Assembly (NCBI GenBank): GCA_017592665.1
Contig: JAGFNW010000028.1
Span: forward strand, 1-64,000
DNA: 64,000 bases
DNA from: Streptosporangiaceae bacterium NEAU-GS5
GTDB taxonomy: Bacteria; Actinomycetota; Actinomycetes; Streptosporangiales; Streptosporangiaceae
Direction: 5' to 3'
Numbering within the stretch: position 1 is the stretch's first letter; every line of letters begins with the position of its first letter. The position numbers and the translations under genes are program-made. The notes under the pieces are model-generated. The model had not been told where the DNA came from, made no database searches, and saw nothing but the letters and a program-made list of their open reading frames with translations. Shown here piece by piece: positions 11,101 through 19,755 of the stretch.

Positions 11101-11308
11101 TCGCCGGAGCATGGACGACGTCGAGCACGCCGAGTCGGTCGCGCGCGGGCGCTGCCGGGCGATCGTCCGTGTGCCGTGGGAGGACGAGCTGGCCAACACC
11201 GGCCCGATCGCCCTCAACCAGCTCCGGTCCGGTGCCCGCAGGGCGTACGTCGCCCTCACCGGTGTGATCGTTATCGGTCAGGCCGCCAGGCAGGAGGTGG
11301 CGAGGTGA
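8105..11308 (+). CDS. TcpE-like membrane domain fused to MinD-like ATPase domain
   Basis: 1067-residue fusion. Residues 1-110 are TcpE/PrgI-like: YTNIWRIEKRLYKLYDLRLPTPLP, two TM helices (about 32-50 and 57-75), then a polar stretch with the family-like LTEPQTWCRM. Residues about 120-810 are Ala/Pro/Gly/Ser low complexity, including APAGPVPSRGG repeats and seven QRGEA units. Residues about 820-1060 are a MinD/ParA-like domain: VVLGCTGGAGQTTTALMIGH, VVAIDATAGD, LTVIDPAATLAARLLPHADQLVLVAPAS. Both lysines of the deviant Walker A motif are missing (Q replaces the catalytic K), so ATP hydrolysis is doubtful. GTG 8105 follows GAGAGGAGG. The stop overlaps the VirB4 start (GTGA). Confidence 0.75.
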   Translation: MDLPTYTNIWRIEKRLYKLYDLRLPTPLPIVWIGVFVGVAVPWFVLLQLVGVPWDAPWHVIYLVPPGVVTWLSTRPVLESKRLTELLQSQARYLTEPQTWCRMSPAGEPDEISFTARVWRLRARQSAKAAKVVKTARATTSAAALGTSPATATASAAAGFPGAAAEAARALQTGKPGRAGKPGRTAKPGRAAKANKTAQPAREAQPRRAPFGLKSPPDLPPLGATNVPPLGTANMPPLGSANVPPRGPANAPTRGASPAGPVPARGTASDGSASGRGAPAGPVPARGTASEGSAPGRGAPAGPVPSRGGAPAGPVPSRGGAPAGPVPGRGGVPARGAGAAGSPPVPPRAPAPAKGPGPARGPAPANQPMPPADMPDPSVVRPAVAKAAAAAAAVPELAVPDLSVPPRPSSDRSVATPDFGVAKGQPVFLMPEPGDRRPRAPKEPSAPEPLVSGPSSGSASGPTAESASGSASGSGSAPGTPPIGTEALRRLRRLAASADSPPASSAASSAGPSATGEEDSGPKHAGAETGLRPAGGESGPRHAAASAASSGSVSSGSAASGLASGLAAPGSAAMSGSGPAAAGAGVGSGASASGSGASGSDAVPGAESSEGSGEEWDRDAREQHKKGQPPQFGRLPGPPPNRDLAASLHERLSSSIQGPRRPAEAQPGPAESGQRGESAQRGEAGQRGEAGQRGEAGQRGEAGQRGEAGQRGEAAQAGEMGGRGGEQPWEQPVSIRRVPAAPRDRAAADGPTGDLVPGARGSGERVPEEPKIRRVESVVGRDHEGGWRRLAQVVVGAGNSRTDGMESDEARVRTELTGPRRIVVLGCTGGAGQTTTALMIGHTLARYRDDSVVAIDATAGDQAMTARVPVTSPQTLTALLAADGPIALSEYLTRCESGLDVIAGDTDPGAAQRLSDRALFSDQRIARVLGELDRHYQLTVIDPAATLAARLLPHADQLVLVAPASEDAPDAVAMTYEWLDGHGCSDLRRRAVMVINGVSRRSMDDVEHAESVARGRCRAIVRVPWEDELANTGPIALNQLRSGARRAYVALTGVIVIGQAARQEVAR
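10121..10246 (+). repeat. 7 x 18-bp tandem repeat inside the fusion gene
   Basis: Seven in-frame copies of an 18-bp unit encoding GQRGEA/AQRGEA, nearly identical at DNA level (core GGGCAGCGTGGCGAGGCG). It lies in the disordered linker of the TcpE-MinD fusion. A candidate for copy-number variation between strains. Confidence 0.85.
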
Positions 11309-13797
11309 GCAAGGCCAAGAGCCGGTTGGCGGTGCGGTACTTCGACGACCGCATTCTTCTCACGGATGCCGCCGCCTGGGCGTACTTCCGGCTGCCCACA
11401 GTCAGCTACGAGTTCATCACCCCGGAGGAGCGCGAGGCGCTGGCGACCAACGTCACCATCGCGCTCGCCACCATCCGCATGCCGGATGCGGAGGTCCACC
11501 TCCGGGTGGCGCACCGCACCTACCCGGCGGCCGAGTGGGCCATGGCGCTCAACACCACCTCCGACGAGGGCCCCGGCTGGCGCGACTACCTCGAGGAGAT
11601 GTATCGGCACGTCTGGGCCAAGGACTTCTGGTCCAAGGAGGTCTACCTCGGCGTACGGCTCGGTCAGCGCGGCCATCAGCTCGGCACGGGTGTTTTTTCC
11701 CAGCTTTTCGGCTTCTACAAGCGTAGTGAGAAGGCGCTCGGCCTCGATGACGACCACGTTCCCGAGCGTGAGATCGAGAAGTGGACCGACCAGGCCGAGC
11801 GGCTCGGGCGCGCGCTCGGCGTGAGCGCCCTCTACGCCAGGCACGCCACGTCCACTGAGATCGCCTGGCTGTTCCAGCATGCGGCCACCGGCGCGCTGGG
11901 CGACCCGCCCCCGTCGGCCTCCCCACGGCGCAAGTGGGGCAAGGGCGAGCTCGAGTCCCTGGTCGAGGGCCAGATCATCAACGGCCGCTCGCTGCTGCGG
12001 ATCGTCCAGCCGACGGGCGACTCCTATGTCGCGCACCTGTCGTTCGCCCGGTTCCCCGATCTGATGCCGTTCCCGGACGGCGAGCCCTGGATGCACTTCG
12101 CCGACCAGTTGCCGTTCCCCGTGGAGATCAGCTCGCGGATGCGTCTGATCCCGCCCGTACGCGCCAGCAAGGACGTGGCGCGGAAGCTGGCGCACGCCCG
12201 CGACATGGACATCCACATCCGCGAGGCGGGCGCGGAGGCCCCGATCGCGCTGGCCGAGCAGATCGACGCGGCCCGGATGCTGGAGCACGGCATCACCAAG
12301 GAGCGGCTGCCGTTCGTCTACGGCTGGCACCGCCTGAGTGTGGCCGCGCCGTCCATGGAGATCTGCGTGCAGCGCGTGGAGGCGGTCGTCGAGCACTACC
12401 GCGACATGGGCATCGACGTGGTCAACTCGACCGGCGACCAGTTCTCGTTGTTCTGCGAGGCGCTGCCGGGCGAGCGGGTCAGGGTCAACGCGTACGCGCA
12501 GCGCCAGCCGCTGCGGACGATCGCGGGCGGGATGGCCACGGCCACCGTCGACCTCGGCGACCGGGTCGACGACTCCAACGCCGGCTGGGTCGGGCCTTAC
12601 ATCGGCGAGACTCTGGGCCGCGCCCGCTCCATCGTGCACTTCGACCCGCTGGTGGCGGCCACCCGCAACCGGCCGACCGCCATCGCGATCACCGGTGAGC
12701 CGGGCGGCGGCAAGACCACGCTCGCGCTGCTGCTGATCTACCAGATGGCTCTGCGCGGGGTGACCGTGGCCGTGATCGACCCGAAGGGTGACGCGGAGTC
12801 CCTGGTCACGCTGCTCCAGCAGCGCGGCAGGAAGGCGCGGACCATCCCGCTGGGCAGCGCCGCGCCCGGATTGCTCGACCCGTTCTCGTTCGGTGACGAC
12901 CTCGCCACCAAGAAGACCATGGCCAGCGAGACGCTGCGGCTGCTCCTGCCGCGCATGTCGGAGGAGCGCGAGTCGGCCATGATCCAGGCGGTGGCGGCGG
13001 TGGCCAACGCGCCCGACCCGTCCCTGGGCAAGGTGGTCGACCACCTGGAAGGCGCCGAGGATCCGGCGTCCAAGAACCTCGGCGCCGTGCTGCGCTCGAT
13101 GTCCGACATGCATCTGGCCCGGCTCTGCTTCGACCCGTACGGCGGCGAGCAGATCGACACGGCCGGCTGGACCACGGTGTTCACGCTCGGCGGGCTGACC
13201 CTGCCGGATGTGACGACGACCCGCGATGACTACTCCTACGAACAGCGGCTGTCGGTCGCGCTGCTCTACCTCGTGTCGCAGTTCGCCCGGAGACTCATGA
13301 ACGGCCTCGACCGCAAGCAACCCAAGGCGATCTTCCTGGACGAGGCCTGGGCGATCACGTCGACTCCGGAAGGAGCCAAGCTGGTGCCTGAGGTGTCGCG
13401 CATGGGTCGCTCCCGGAACACGGCGCTCGTGCTGGTCTCGCAGAACGCCGGCGACCTGCTGAACGAGCAGGTCACCAACTGTCTGTCGTCGGTCTTCGCC
13501 TTCAGGTCCAGCGAGAAGGTGGAGGTCGAGCACGTGATGGAGTTGCTCGGTGTGGATCCGTCCGAAGAGCACAAGGCGGTGCTGCGCGCGCTGGGCAACG
13601 GCGAGTGCGTCTTCCGCGATCTGGACGGCCGGGCAGGGCGCATCGGAGTGGATCTGATCACGGAGGAACTGGTCCGCTGGCTCGACACTAACCCGACGCA
13701 CGACAAACCTGGCGAAAACGACAGGCGTGAACGTGGTGGGGTGCGCGGGATAAACAGTCGGGGGGCGTTGGGGGTCGCGCAGGAGGTGCGGTCTTGA
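11305..13797 (+). CDS. VirB4-like conjugation ATPase
   Basis: 830-residue cytoplasmic motor ATPase of the secretion-like machine. The N-terminal ~430 residues are the VirB4/TraE-type region. The C-terminal RecA-like domain has Walker A GEPGGGKTT (from residue 464), a VIDPKGDAESLV strand, Walker B AIFLDEAWAIT (D near 679) and the VLVSQN motif typical of VirB4/TraC. GTG 11305 overlaps the preceding stop (GTGA) and has AGGAGG at 11292-11297. Its stop overlaps the next start (TTGA), indicating translational coupling. VirB4 energises assembly of T4SS channels; no separate VirD4/TcpA coupling ATPase is seen nearby. Confidence 0.87.
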   Translation: MSKAKSRLAVRYFDDRILLTDAAAWAYFRLPTVSYEFITPEEREALATNVTIALATIRMPDAEVHLRVAHRTYPAAEWAMALNTTSDEGPGWRDYLEEMYRHVWAKDFWSKEVYLGVRLGQRGHQLGTGVFSQLFGFYKRSEKALGLDDDHVPEREIEKWTDQAERLGRALGVSALYARHATSTEIAWLFQHAATGALGDPPPSASPRRKWGKGELESLVEGQIINGRSLLRIVQPTGDSYVAHLSFARFPDLMPFPDGEPWMHFADQLPFPVEISSRMRLIPPVRASKDVARKLAHARDMDIHIREAGAEAPIALAEQIDAARMLEHGITKERLPFVYGWHRLSVAAPSMEICVQRVEAVVEHYRDMGIDVVNSTGDQFSLFCEALPGERVRVNAYAQRQPLRTIAGGMATATVDLGDRVDDSNAGWVGPYIGETLGRARSIVHFDPLVAATRNRPTAIAITGEPGGGKTTLALLLIYQMALRGVTVAVIDPKGDAESLVTLLQQRGRKARTIPLGSAAPGLLDPFSFGDDLATKKTMASETLRLLLPRMSEERESAMIQAVAAVANAPDPSLGKVVDHLEGAEDPASKNLGAVLRSMSDMHLARLCFDPYGGEQIDTAGWTTVFTLGGLTLPDVTTTRDDYSYEQRLSVALLYLVSQFARRLMNGLDRKQPKAIFLDEAWAITSTPEGAKLVPEVSRMGRSRNTALVLVSQNAGDLLNEQVTNCLSSVFAFRSSEKVEVEHVMELLGVDPSEEHKAVLRALGNGECVFRDLDGRAGRIGVDLITEELVRWLDTNPTHDKPGENDRRERGGVRGINSRGALGVAQEVRS

Positions 13798-16712
13798 GGC
13801 GGATGCGGGTTCGGCCTGCTATGGAAATTCGCCCTATTCACGAAAGCCGCTCGTGGTTTCGCGGCCTGCGCCCGGCCCGAGCGGCCGAAGCGCAAGGCAG
13901 AGCGGCGGCCGAAGCGCAGGTGCGGGCGGCCGACAACGCCCCGGGCCGGGCGGCCGGCGATCCCTCGGGCCGAGCGCTCGGCGATGCCTCAGGCCGGAAT
14001 GCCTCGGGCCGGGCGAAGGATGCCTCGGGCCGGGCGATCGGCAATGCCTCGGGCCGGGCGAAGGATGCCTCGGGCCGGGCGAAGGATGCCTCGGGCCGGG
14101 CGAAGCAGGCTCCGGGTCGGCGGCCGCGCAAGCGTCGCCTGATCTCCCGGCGGCTGGCGCTGCTGCTGGTGGGCTTCGTCGCCTTCCTGTCGCTTCCGCT
14201 GGCCGGGTCGGCGCAGGCGGCCGGGCCGTGCGACCTGTCGTCGGCGCTCGCGCCCGAGCTCGTCGGCGGCGGCGTCGACGGGCTGGTCAAGTCGCCGCCG
14301 CCGGATGCGGGCGACACCGGCGCGGTCACCGGGGCCAAGGTCGGCGCCGGCACCCAGCCGCCGGTCGCCGCCGCGCCGAAGCAGGAGCCCACCAACTACG
14401 AGCGCTACGGCATGGCCGGCCAGTTCTGGCACACCTACGGCCTGGGCTGCTCCGACGTGGCCGCCGTGCTCGGCAACGCGTGGGCCAACACGATCTTCTC
14501 CTGGGCCAAGGCCCTCGACCGGATGACGATCACGACCTATCAGGCCGCGGCCACCGAAGGCCCGCTGCTGCCGATCAAGAACGTCGTCGACGACATCGTC
14601 GGCAATCTGGCCAACGCCATGTACTGGCCCTATCTGCGGCCGGTCGTCATCCTCGCGGCGATCTGGCTGGCCTGGTACGGCCTGATCCGTAAACGGGCCA
14701 CGACCACCACCGAGGGCGTCATCTGGATGGTCCTCGCTGTCACCGTGGCCATCTGGTTCTTCAGCCGTCCCGGCGACTTCACGGGCCTCGGAAAGACCGT
14801 TACCGACAAGACGGGCGAGGTCGTCAACTCGGCCTTCTCCGGCCTGCCCGGCGCCGGTGGGGCGTCCTGCCTGCCGCTGAAGGGTCAGACGGGCGCCTCG
14901 CCCACCGTCAGCGGCTACGGCATGCCCGGCACGCCCAGCGTCGACCAGAACGCCGACGCCCTGTGGTCGACCCTGGTCTGCAAGCCGTGGCTGATGGGCG
15001 AGTTCGGCACGGCCGACGCCAACGCCCCCATGGTCCGGCTCATGGGCGCCAAGCTGCTCGACATCCAGGCCGTCGACCAGGACGAGCAGTCCGCCAAGCA
15101 GTTGCCGAGCGGTGACTCCCACCAACAGGCCTTCGAGGAGCAGATCGCCAAGCCACTGCAGAACCAGGCGATCTTCAACCTGTTCCAGGGCAAGGATTGG
15201 ACCAGCCGCCTGGGCATCGCGATCGGCGCGTTCATGGCGGCCATGGTGGCCGGGCTGCTGATCTTCCTGGTGGCGGTGTCGCTGCTGGTGCTCAAGGTCG
15301 GCTTCCTGCTGCTGCTGATCCTCGCGCCGATCTTCCTGCTGATCGGGGTCCATCCGGGCACCGGCCGGATCATCGCCATGCGCTGGGTCGAGATGCTGGT
15401 CGGCACGTTGCTACGGCAGGGCGTGCTGGCGCTCGCCCTCGGCGTCCTCGTGTACGGCTACGCCTTGATCATTTCGACCAACATGCCGTGGGGCATGCAG
15501 ATCATGTTCATGGCCTTGCTGACGATCGCCGTGTTCTTCTACCGGCGGCCGTTCCAGCATCTGTTCGCGTCCATGGACGGCCATACGATGGCCAGCCGTC
15601 TGCTCGGCGAGGCCACGACCGCGCCCACGCTGTCGCGCGCGGCCAACGCGCTGCCGCCGGTCGCGGCCAACCGTCTTGGGCGCTGGGGCCTGCGCAAGGC
15701 CGAGCCCGTGATGAACACGGCGGCCATGGCCGGTGGTGCGGCGGCGGCCGCCGCCACGGTCGCACAAGGCCGTATGCGCGGCGAGGAAGCCGCTCATGCG
15801 GGCGCGGCCGGGGCGCGGGCCGGAGCGCAACCGGCACCGCTCGAGACTGACACGGCCGGGCGCCGGCGCGCCGGCACCACGGCTCCGCGCGCGGGTTCCG
15901 CGCCACCACTCAACTTGAGCGGCGTACGCCCGGGCGGCGGCGCCCCTGGCGGACGGCCCGGCGGACCCGCGGGCAACGGCGCCGGAGCGGGCCGGGCTTC
16001 CGGTCCGGGCAATCCCGCCGGTTCGGGTGGTCCTGGCGGCCGGGTCAACATGCCCGGTGGCCGAGCCCCGGCTGGTCCCGCGCGTGGGGGCGCCGCAGGC
16101 GCCTCCAGCGGCATGGGCGGCGCGTCCGGTGGCGGAGCGGGCAGCGCGTCCGGCGGCTGGTTCAGCGGCCGTTCTGGGGGCGGCTGGGCGTCGCGTCCCG
16201 GCGCCGCGTCCGGCACGGGCGGTGGCCTTCTCGGCACGGCCCGGCCGCGTAACTCGGCCGGCGGCGGCAGCCTGTTCGGCGGTTCGGGCTCCGGCTCGGG
16301 CGGCGGTGGCAGCCTGTTCGGCGGCGGCAGTGGCGGCAGCAGCGGTGGTGGCGGTCGCGGTGGCGGCTCGGCCTCCGGCGGAAGCTCGGGTGGCGGCGGT
16401 GGCTTCTTCGGAGGAGGAGGCGGCGGCTCCAGCAGGCGTTCGTCGGGCGGTGGCATGTTCGGCGGTGGCGGGTCCCGCGGCGGCGGTGGCTCCCGCGGTT
16501 CACGCGACTCCGGTTCTGGCAGGTCAGGTGGCTCAGGCGGCGGCTTCTTCGGCCGCTCGTCGAACGGATCCCGCGGCGGAGGCCGGGCTCCGGCTCCCCG
16601 CGAGGGCGAGAGCCGCCGCGAACCGCCGCCGTTGTGGCTGCCGAGCCGCAGGGACGGCGGTGACGACTCCGCCGCTCCGTTCTGGGCCCGACCCAACGAA
16701 TCGGATCGGTGA
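13794..16712 (+). CDS. VirB6/TrbL-like polytopic membrane protein with low-complexity tails
   Basis: 972-residue protein. Residues 1-115 are Arg/Ala-rich with a repeated DASGRAK heptapeptide. A hydrophobic segment (about 120-142, LALLLVGFVAFLSLPLAGSAQA) resembles a signal anchor, perhaps cleaved after AQA. An extracytoplasmic loop follows, then TM helices near 283-298, 308-325, 470-500, 503-520, 540-560 and 567-583. The order fits VirB6/TrbL, the polytopic channel subunit. Residues about 620-972 are Gly/Ser/Pro-rich with FGGG and SGG repeats. TTG 13794 overlaps the VirB4 stop and is 7 bp from AGGAGG. Role inferred from topology and neighbours. Confidence 0.7.
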   Translation: MRRMRVRPAMEIRPIHESRSWFRGLRPARAAEAQGRAAAEAQVRAADNAPGRAAGDPSGRALGDASGRNASGRAKDASGRAIGNASGRAKDASGRAKDASGRAKQAPGRRPRKRRLISRRLALLLVGFVAFLSLPLAGSAQAAGPCDLSSALAPELVGGGVDGLVKSPPPDAGDTGAVTGAKVGAGTQPPVAAAPKQEPTNYERYGMAGQFWHTYGLGCSDVAAVLGNAWANTIFSWAKALDRMTITTYQAAATEGPLLPIKNVVDDIVGNLANAMYWPYLRPVVILAAIWLAWYGLIRKRATTTTEGVIWMVLAVTVAIWFFSRPGDFTGLGKTVTDKTGEVVNSAFSGLPGAGGASCLPLKGQTGASPTVSGYGMPGTPSVDQNADALWSTLVCKPWLMGEFGTADANAPMVRLMGAKLLDIQAVDQDEQSAKQLPSGDSHQQAFEEQIAKPLQNQAIFNLFQGKDWTSRLGIAIGAFMAAMVAGLLIFLVAVSLLVLKVGFLLLLILAPIFLLIGVHPGTGRIIAMRWVEMLVGTLLRQGVLALALGVLVYGYALIISTNMPWGMQIMFMALLTIAVFFYRRPFQHLFASMDGHTMASRLLGEATTAPTLSRAANALPPVAANRLGRWGLRKAEPVMNTAAMAGGAAAAAATVAQGRMRGEEAAHAGAAGARAGAQPAPLETDTAGRRRAGTTAPRAGSAPPLNLSGVRPGGGAPGGRPGGPAGNGAGAGRASGPGNPAGSGGPGGRVNMPGGRAPAGPARGGAAGASSGMGGASGGGAGSASGGWFSGRSGGGWASRPGAASGTGGGLLGTARPRNSAGGGSLFGGSGSGSGGGGSLFGGGSGGSSGGGGRGGGSASGGSSGGGGGFFGGGGGGSSRRSSGGGMFGGGGSRGGGGSRGSRDSGSGRSGGSGGGFFGRSSNGSRGGGRAPAPREGESRREPPPLWLPSRRDGGDDSAAPFWARPNESDR
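13985..14107 (+). repeat. 21-bp tandem repeats encoding DASGRAK
   Basis: About six imperfect copies of a 21-bp unit (core GCCTCGGGCCGGGCGAAGGAT) at the 5' end of the VirB6-like gene, in frame and encoding a basic Ser/Gly/Arg/Lys repeat on the predicted cytoplasmic side. The last two copies are identical. Confidence 0.8.
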
Positions 16713-16718
16713 TCCAGG

Positions 16719-17393
16719 GTGGCCGGGGACAGTCGTAGAGGGCTCGCCTTCGCCGGTGTCGTCGCGGTGCTGGCCGCCGTAGGCGTCTACTTGACGATGA
16801 TGCCCGGCGGCGACAGCCGTACGGAGACCTCGCCGAGCAAGCCGGCCGCGGCGGGGCAGCCGTCGACGGCGGCCGACCAGACGCGAGATCCCGCCCAGCC
16901 GTCACAGGTGCCCTCCCAGATCGCGCCGCCCCAGGCGTCGCCGGACGCGAGGGGCTTCGACGTCTACTCCTATCTGCCGGTGTCGCGCGAGGACCTGGCC
17001 GCCGCGGCCGACGTGGCCCGCCGGTTCACCGCCTCCTACGCCACGTTCCGCTACGACGAGGATCCGGTCTCCTACGCGACCCGGTTGAAGAACTTCGCCA
17101 CAGCCGAGTTCGGCGACTCCCTCACCAGGACCGTCACGGCTCCCGCGCTCGTGCAGCGCAACCAGGTCGACCAGGTGGTGTCGGCCGGCTCGGCCAAGGT
17201 GAAGACGATCCGCGACATGAGCTACGACAGCGTCGTCTTCGTGGTCACCGCGACCGCCCACGTGTCGGCCAAGAGCGGCGACACGGAGCAGGCCGACGAC
17301 TACGCCGTGACCGTGAGCAGGGACGGCGCGGTCTGGCGGGTCTACGACATGGAGCCGGCCGACGCGGGTCAGGACGGTGACACGACGCCATGA
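16719..17393 (+). CDS. VirB8-like/NTF2-like membrane-anchored protein
   Basis: 224 residues, GTG start at 16719, 6 bp after the VirB6-like gene. A single N-terminal TM anchor (about 7-26, LAFAGVVAVLAAVGVYLTMM) is followed by a Pro/Ser-rich spacer. The NTF2-like domain (about 85-215) contains DVARRFTASYATFRYDEDP and ends AVTVSRDGAVWRVYDMEP. The fold pattern is that of VirB8/TcpC periplasmic domains, making this a second, single-repeat VirB8-like subunit in the operon. Its stop overlaps the next start by 4 bp (ATGA). Confidence 0.65.
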   Translation: MAGDSRRGLAFAGVVAVLAAVGVYLTMMPGGDSRTETSPSKPAAAGQPSTAADQTRDPAQPSQVPSQIAPPQASPDARGFDVYSYLPVSREDLAAAADVARRFTASYATFRYDEDPVSYATRLKNFATAEFGDSLTRTVTAPALVQRNQVDQVVSAGSAKVKTIRDMSYDSVVFVVTATAHVSAKSGDTEQADDYAVTVSRDGAVWRVYDMEPADAGQDGDTTP

Positions 17394-18565
17394 CCGCCCC
17401 TCCCCGGGCTCCCAACCGTCTGCGCATCCTCCCGCCCCGGCCGCAGACCAGGAGGACCGGCGGCCGGAATCCTTGGATCCGCGCCGGGACCTTGATCCCG
17501 TGGATCGTGACAGGGCTGGGCGGCTTGGCGATTCTCGCCATGCTGCTCCAGATGATCTTCATGACCCCGACCGTGGTCCCGTCGCTCGGCGGCCGGTCGG
17601 AGGCCGAGTGCGCGGGCGACGTGGCGAGCACGGTGGGCCTGTCGAAGACCGCCCAGTCCGACATTCCGCCGGAATACCTCAAGGAGTACAAGAAGTCCGC
17701 GCAGAAGATCGGCATTCAGTGGGAGGTCCTGGCCGGCATCGGCAAGCGGGAGACCGACCACGGCCGGTCGAAGCTTCCGGGTGTCAGCAGCGGCACCAAC
17801 TACGCGGGCGCGGCCGGGCCGATGCAGTTCCTGATCAGCACCTGGGGCGGCAAGGCCAAGATGAAGATCCCGTCGACGTTCAACGGATACGCCTCCGACG
17901 GCGACGACGACGGCATCGGCGACGTCTACAACCCGGCCGACGCGATCCTCGGCGCGGCGCGCATGCTCAAGCGCAACGGCGCCCCCGACGACCTGCGCAA
18001 GGCGATCTTCGCCTACAACCACGCCAACTGGTATGTGGACCAGGTCCTCGAGTTCGCCAAGAAGTACACCGAAAACGGGCAGATCGAGGTGCTGCCGGAC
18101 GCCGACCCGGCCTGTGACATCCCGTTCGTGGCCTCGGCGCCCAACGTGGTCGTGGCCAAGATCCTCGACTACGCGCTGGAGCAGCGCGGCAAGCCGTATC
18201 GATGGGGAGGGACCGGGCCGGACGCCTTCGACTGCTCCGGCATCGTCTACATGGCCTACCGGAACGCCGGGCTGTCGATCCCGCGCACCACGTTCGGCCA
18301 ATACCCGTTCGGGGTGACCGTGCAGGCGGGTCAGGAGCAGGCCGGCGACCTGGTGTTCTTCAATGCGGGCCCGGGCACGTCGCTGCAGCATCCCGGGCAC
18401 GTCGGGCTGATCGTCTCGCCCGGCAAGATGGTCGAGGCCCGCTGCACCCTCTGCGGCCCGATCAAGGTCTCCACCTATCGCGACCGCGAGAACATCGTGG
18501 GATACACACGCCCCCTCGCCAACGAGGATGTGCTGGAGCAGATCAAACGCCTCGGCATAACCTAG
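17390..18565 (+). CDS. Membrane-anchored lytic transglycosylase / NlpC-P60 peptidase
   Basis: 391-residue bifunctional wall hydrolase, the VirB1-like member of the operon. A TM anchor (about 42-62) is followed by an SLT-type domain with predicted catalytic E121 (GIGKRETDHGRS) and GPMQFLISTWG and YNPADAILGAARML motifs. The C-terminal NlpC/P60 domain has catalytic C282 (DAFDCSGIVYMAYR) and H337 (GHVGLIVSPG). The pair would cleave glycan strands and peptide stems to open peptidoglycan for the channel. Starts within the preceding stop (ATGA). Confidence 0.88.
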   Translation: MTAPPRAPNRLRILPPRPQTRRTGGRNPWIRAGTLIPWIVTGLGGLAILAMLLQMIFMTPTVVPSLGGRSEAECAGDVASTVGLSKTAQSDIPPEYLKEYKKSAQKIGIQWEVLAGIGKRETDHGRSKLPGVSSGTNYAGAAGPMQFLISTWGGKAKMKIPSTFNGYASDGDDDGIGDVYNPADAILGAARMLKRNGAPDDLRKAIFAYNHANWYVDQVLEFAKKYTENGQIEVLPDADPACDIPFVASAPNVVVAKILDYALEQRGKPYRWGGTGPDAFDCSGIVYMAYRNAGLSIPRTTFGQYPFGVTVQAGQEQAGDLVFFNAGPGTSLQHPGHVGLIVSPGKMVEARCTLCGPIKVSTYRDRENIVGYTRPLANEDVLEQIKRLGIT

Positions 18566-18571
18566 TCCGGC

Positions 18572-18970
<399 letters not shown>

Positions 18971-18991
18971 CGCGCGGAGGTAGACGGGGGA

Positions 18992-19669
18992 GTGCCGGTG
19001 AACCGGTGGGGGCGGCGCGCACAGATCGTGTGCGCGGTGGGTGCGGCCGTGGTCGTCTTCGGAGGGACGGGGGTGATCATGGCCGGAAGCGTCAATCAGG
19101 CATGGCCGGCGTCCGCCGCGCGGCCTCCCGTGCTGACGCTGCGGCTGGCGGGCGCGGTCGATCCGGCGTGGAACGGCTGGATCCAGGCGGGTGACGTGCT
19201 GCGCTTCCGGCTGGCGCTGTCGGGGTCCATGCGCCGGGCGAGGGTCGCGCTCGCCGCCGACCCTGCGTCCGCGACGCTGTCGGCCGCCTGTCCGCGCAAG
19301 CCGTCGGTCTCCCCGCCGGGCCAGGTCTGCGACCTGGGGAGAGTGCGCGACGGACGGGAGATGGACGTGCGCGTCACGGTCCCGCCCGGCGCGCGTCAGG
19401 TGGCGCTCACGGCGGTCGCGCACATAAAACGCCCGGCCGACACCCGCACCCGCTGGCTCAGCCGTACCACCGCGGTGATCGTCGGCACGCGCATGACCAG
19501 CCTCGAGACGCCGAACGGCGCGTACGTCACGGCGCCGCGCCCCGGTGACCGGCCGCTCGGACCGCCGCTCGCGCCGAGGCCGGGGCCATCGGCCACGCCG
19601 CGCGGGCTAACGGAGGACGGCGTGCTGCCGGCCATGCCCCCGCCGCTGCGGCCGGTCCAAGATTCGTAG
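18992..19669 (+). CDS. Exported protein of unknown function
   Basis: 225 residues, not recognised. An N-terminal signal anchor (about 9-32, IVCAVGAAVVVFGGTGVIMAG) leads to a region resembling a beta-sandwich (about 50-165), with two Cys (SAACPRKPS and GQVCDLG) placed to form a disulfide, then a proline-rich C-terminus ending PAMPPPLRPVQDS. GTG 18992 or GTG 18998 may be the start; a weak GACGGGGG precedes. The disordered tail suggests a wall- or surface-associated protein. Confidence 0.6.
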   Translation: MPVNRWGRRAQIVCAVGAAVVVFGGTGVIMAGSVNQAWPASAARPPVLTLRLAGAVDPAWNGWIQAGDVLRFRLALSGSMRRARVALAADPASATLSAACPRKPSVSPPGQVCDLGRVRDGREMDVRVTVPPGARQVALTAVAHIKRPADTRTRWLSRTTAVIVGTRMTSLETPNGAYVTAPRPGDRPLGPPLAPRPGPSATPRGLTEDGVLPAMPPPLRPVQDS

Positions 19670-19755
19670 CCGTATTCCTTCTTTACCGTTACTTGGTCCA
19701 ACTAGGATCGGATCTGACCGGAAAAGTCAGGCGATTCGGGGTGGAGGGTAGCGCG

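Noticed and set aside
11278-13701. 807-codon antisense open frame over virB4
   Set aside because: Mirror frame of a gene with clear Walker motifs; composition (His/Arg/Gly/Val) is typical of antisense shadows in high-GC DNA.
6705-18565. Integrative conjugative element or plasmid integration
   Set aside because: No integrase, relaxase, replication gene, tRNA-associated att repeat or composition change was found at the edges.
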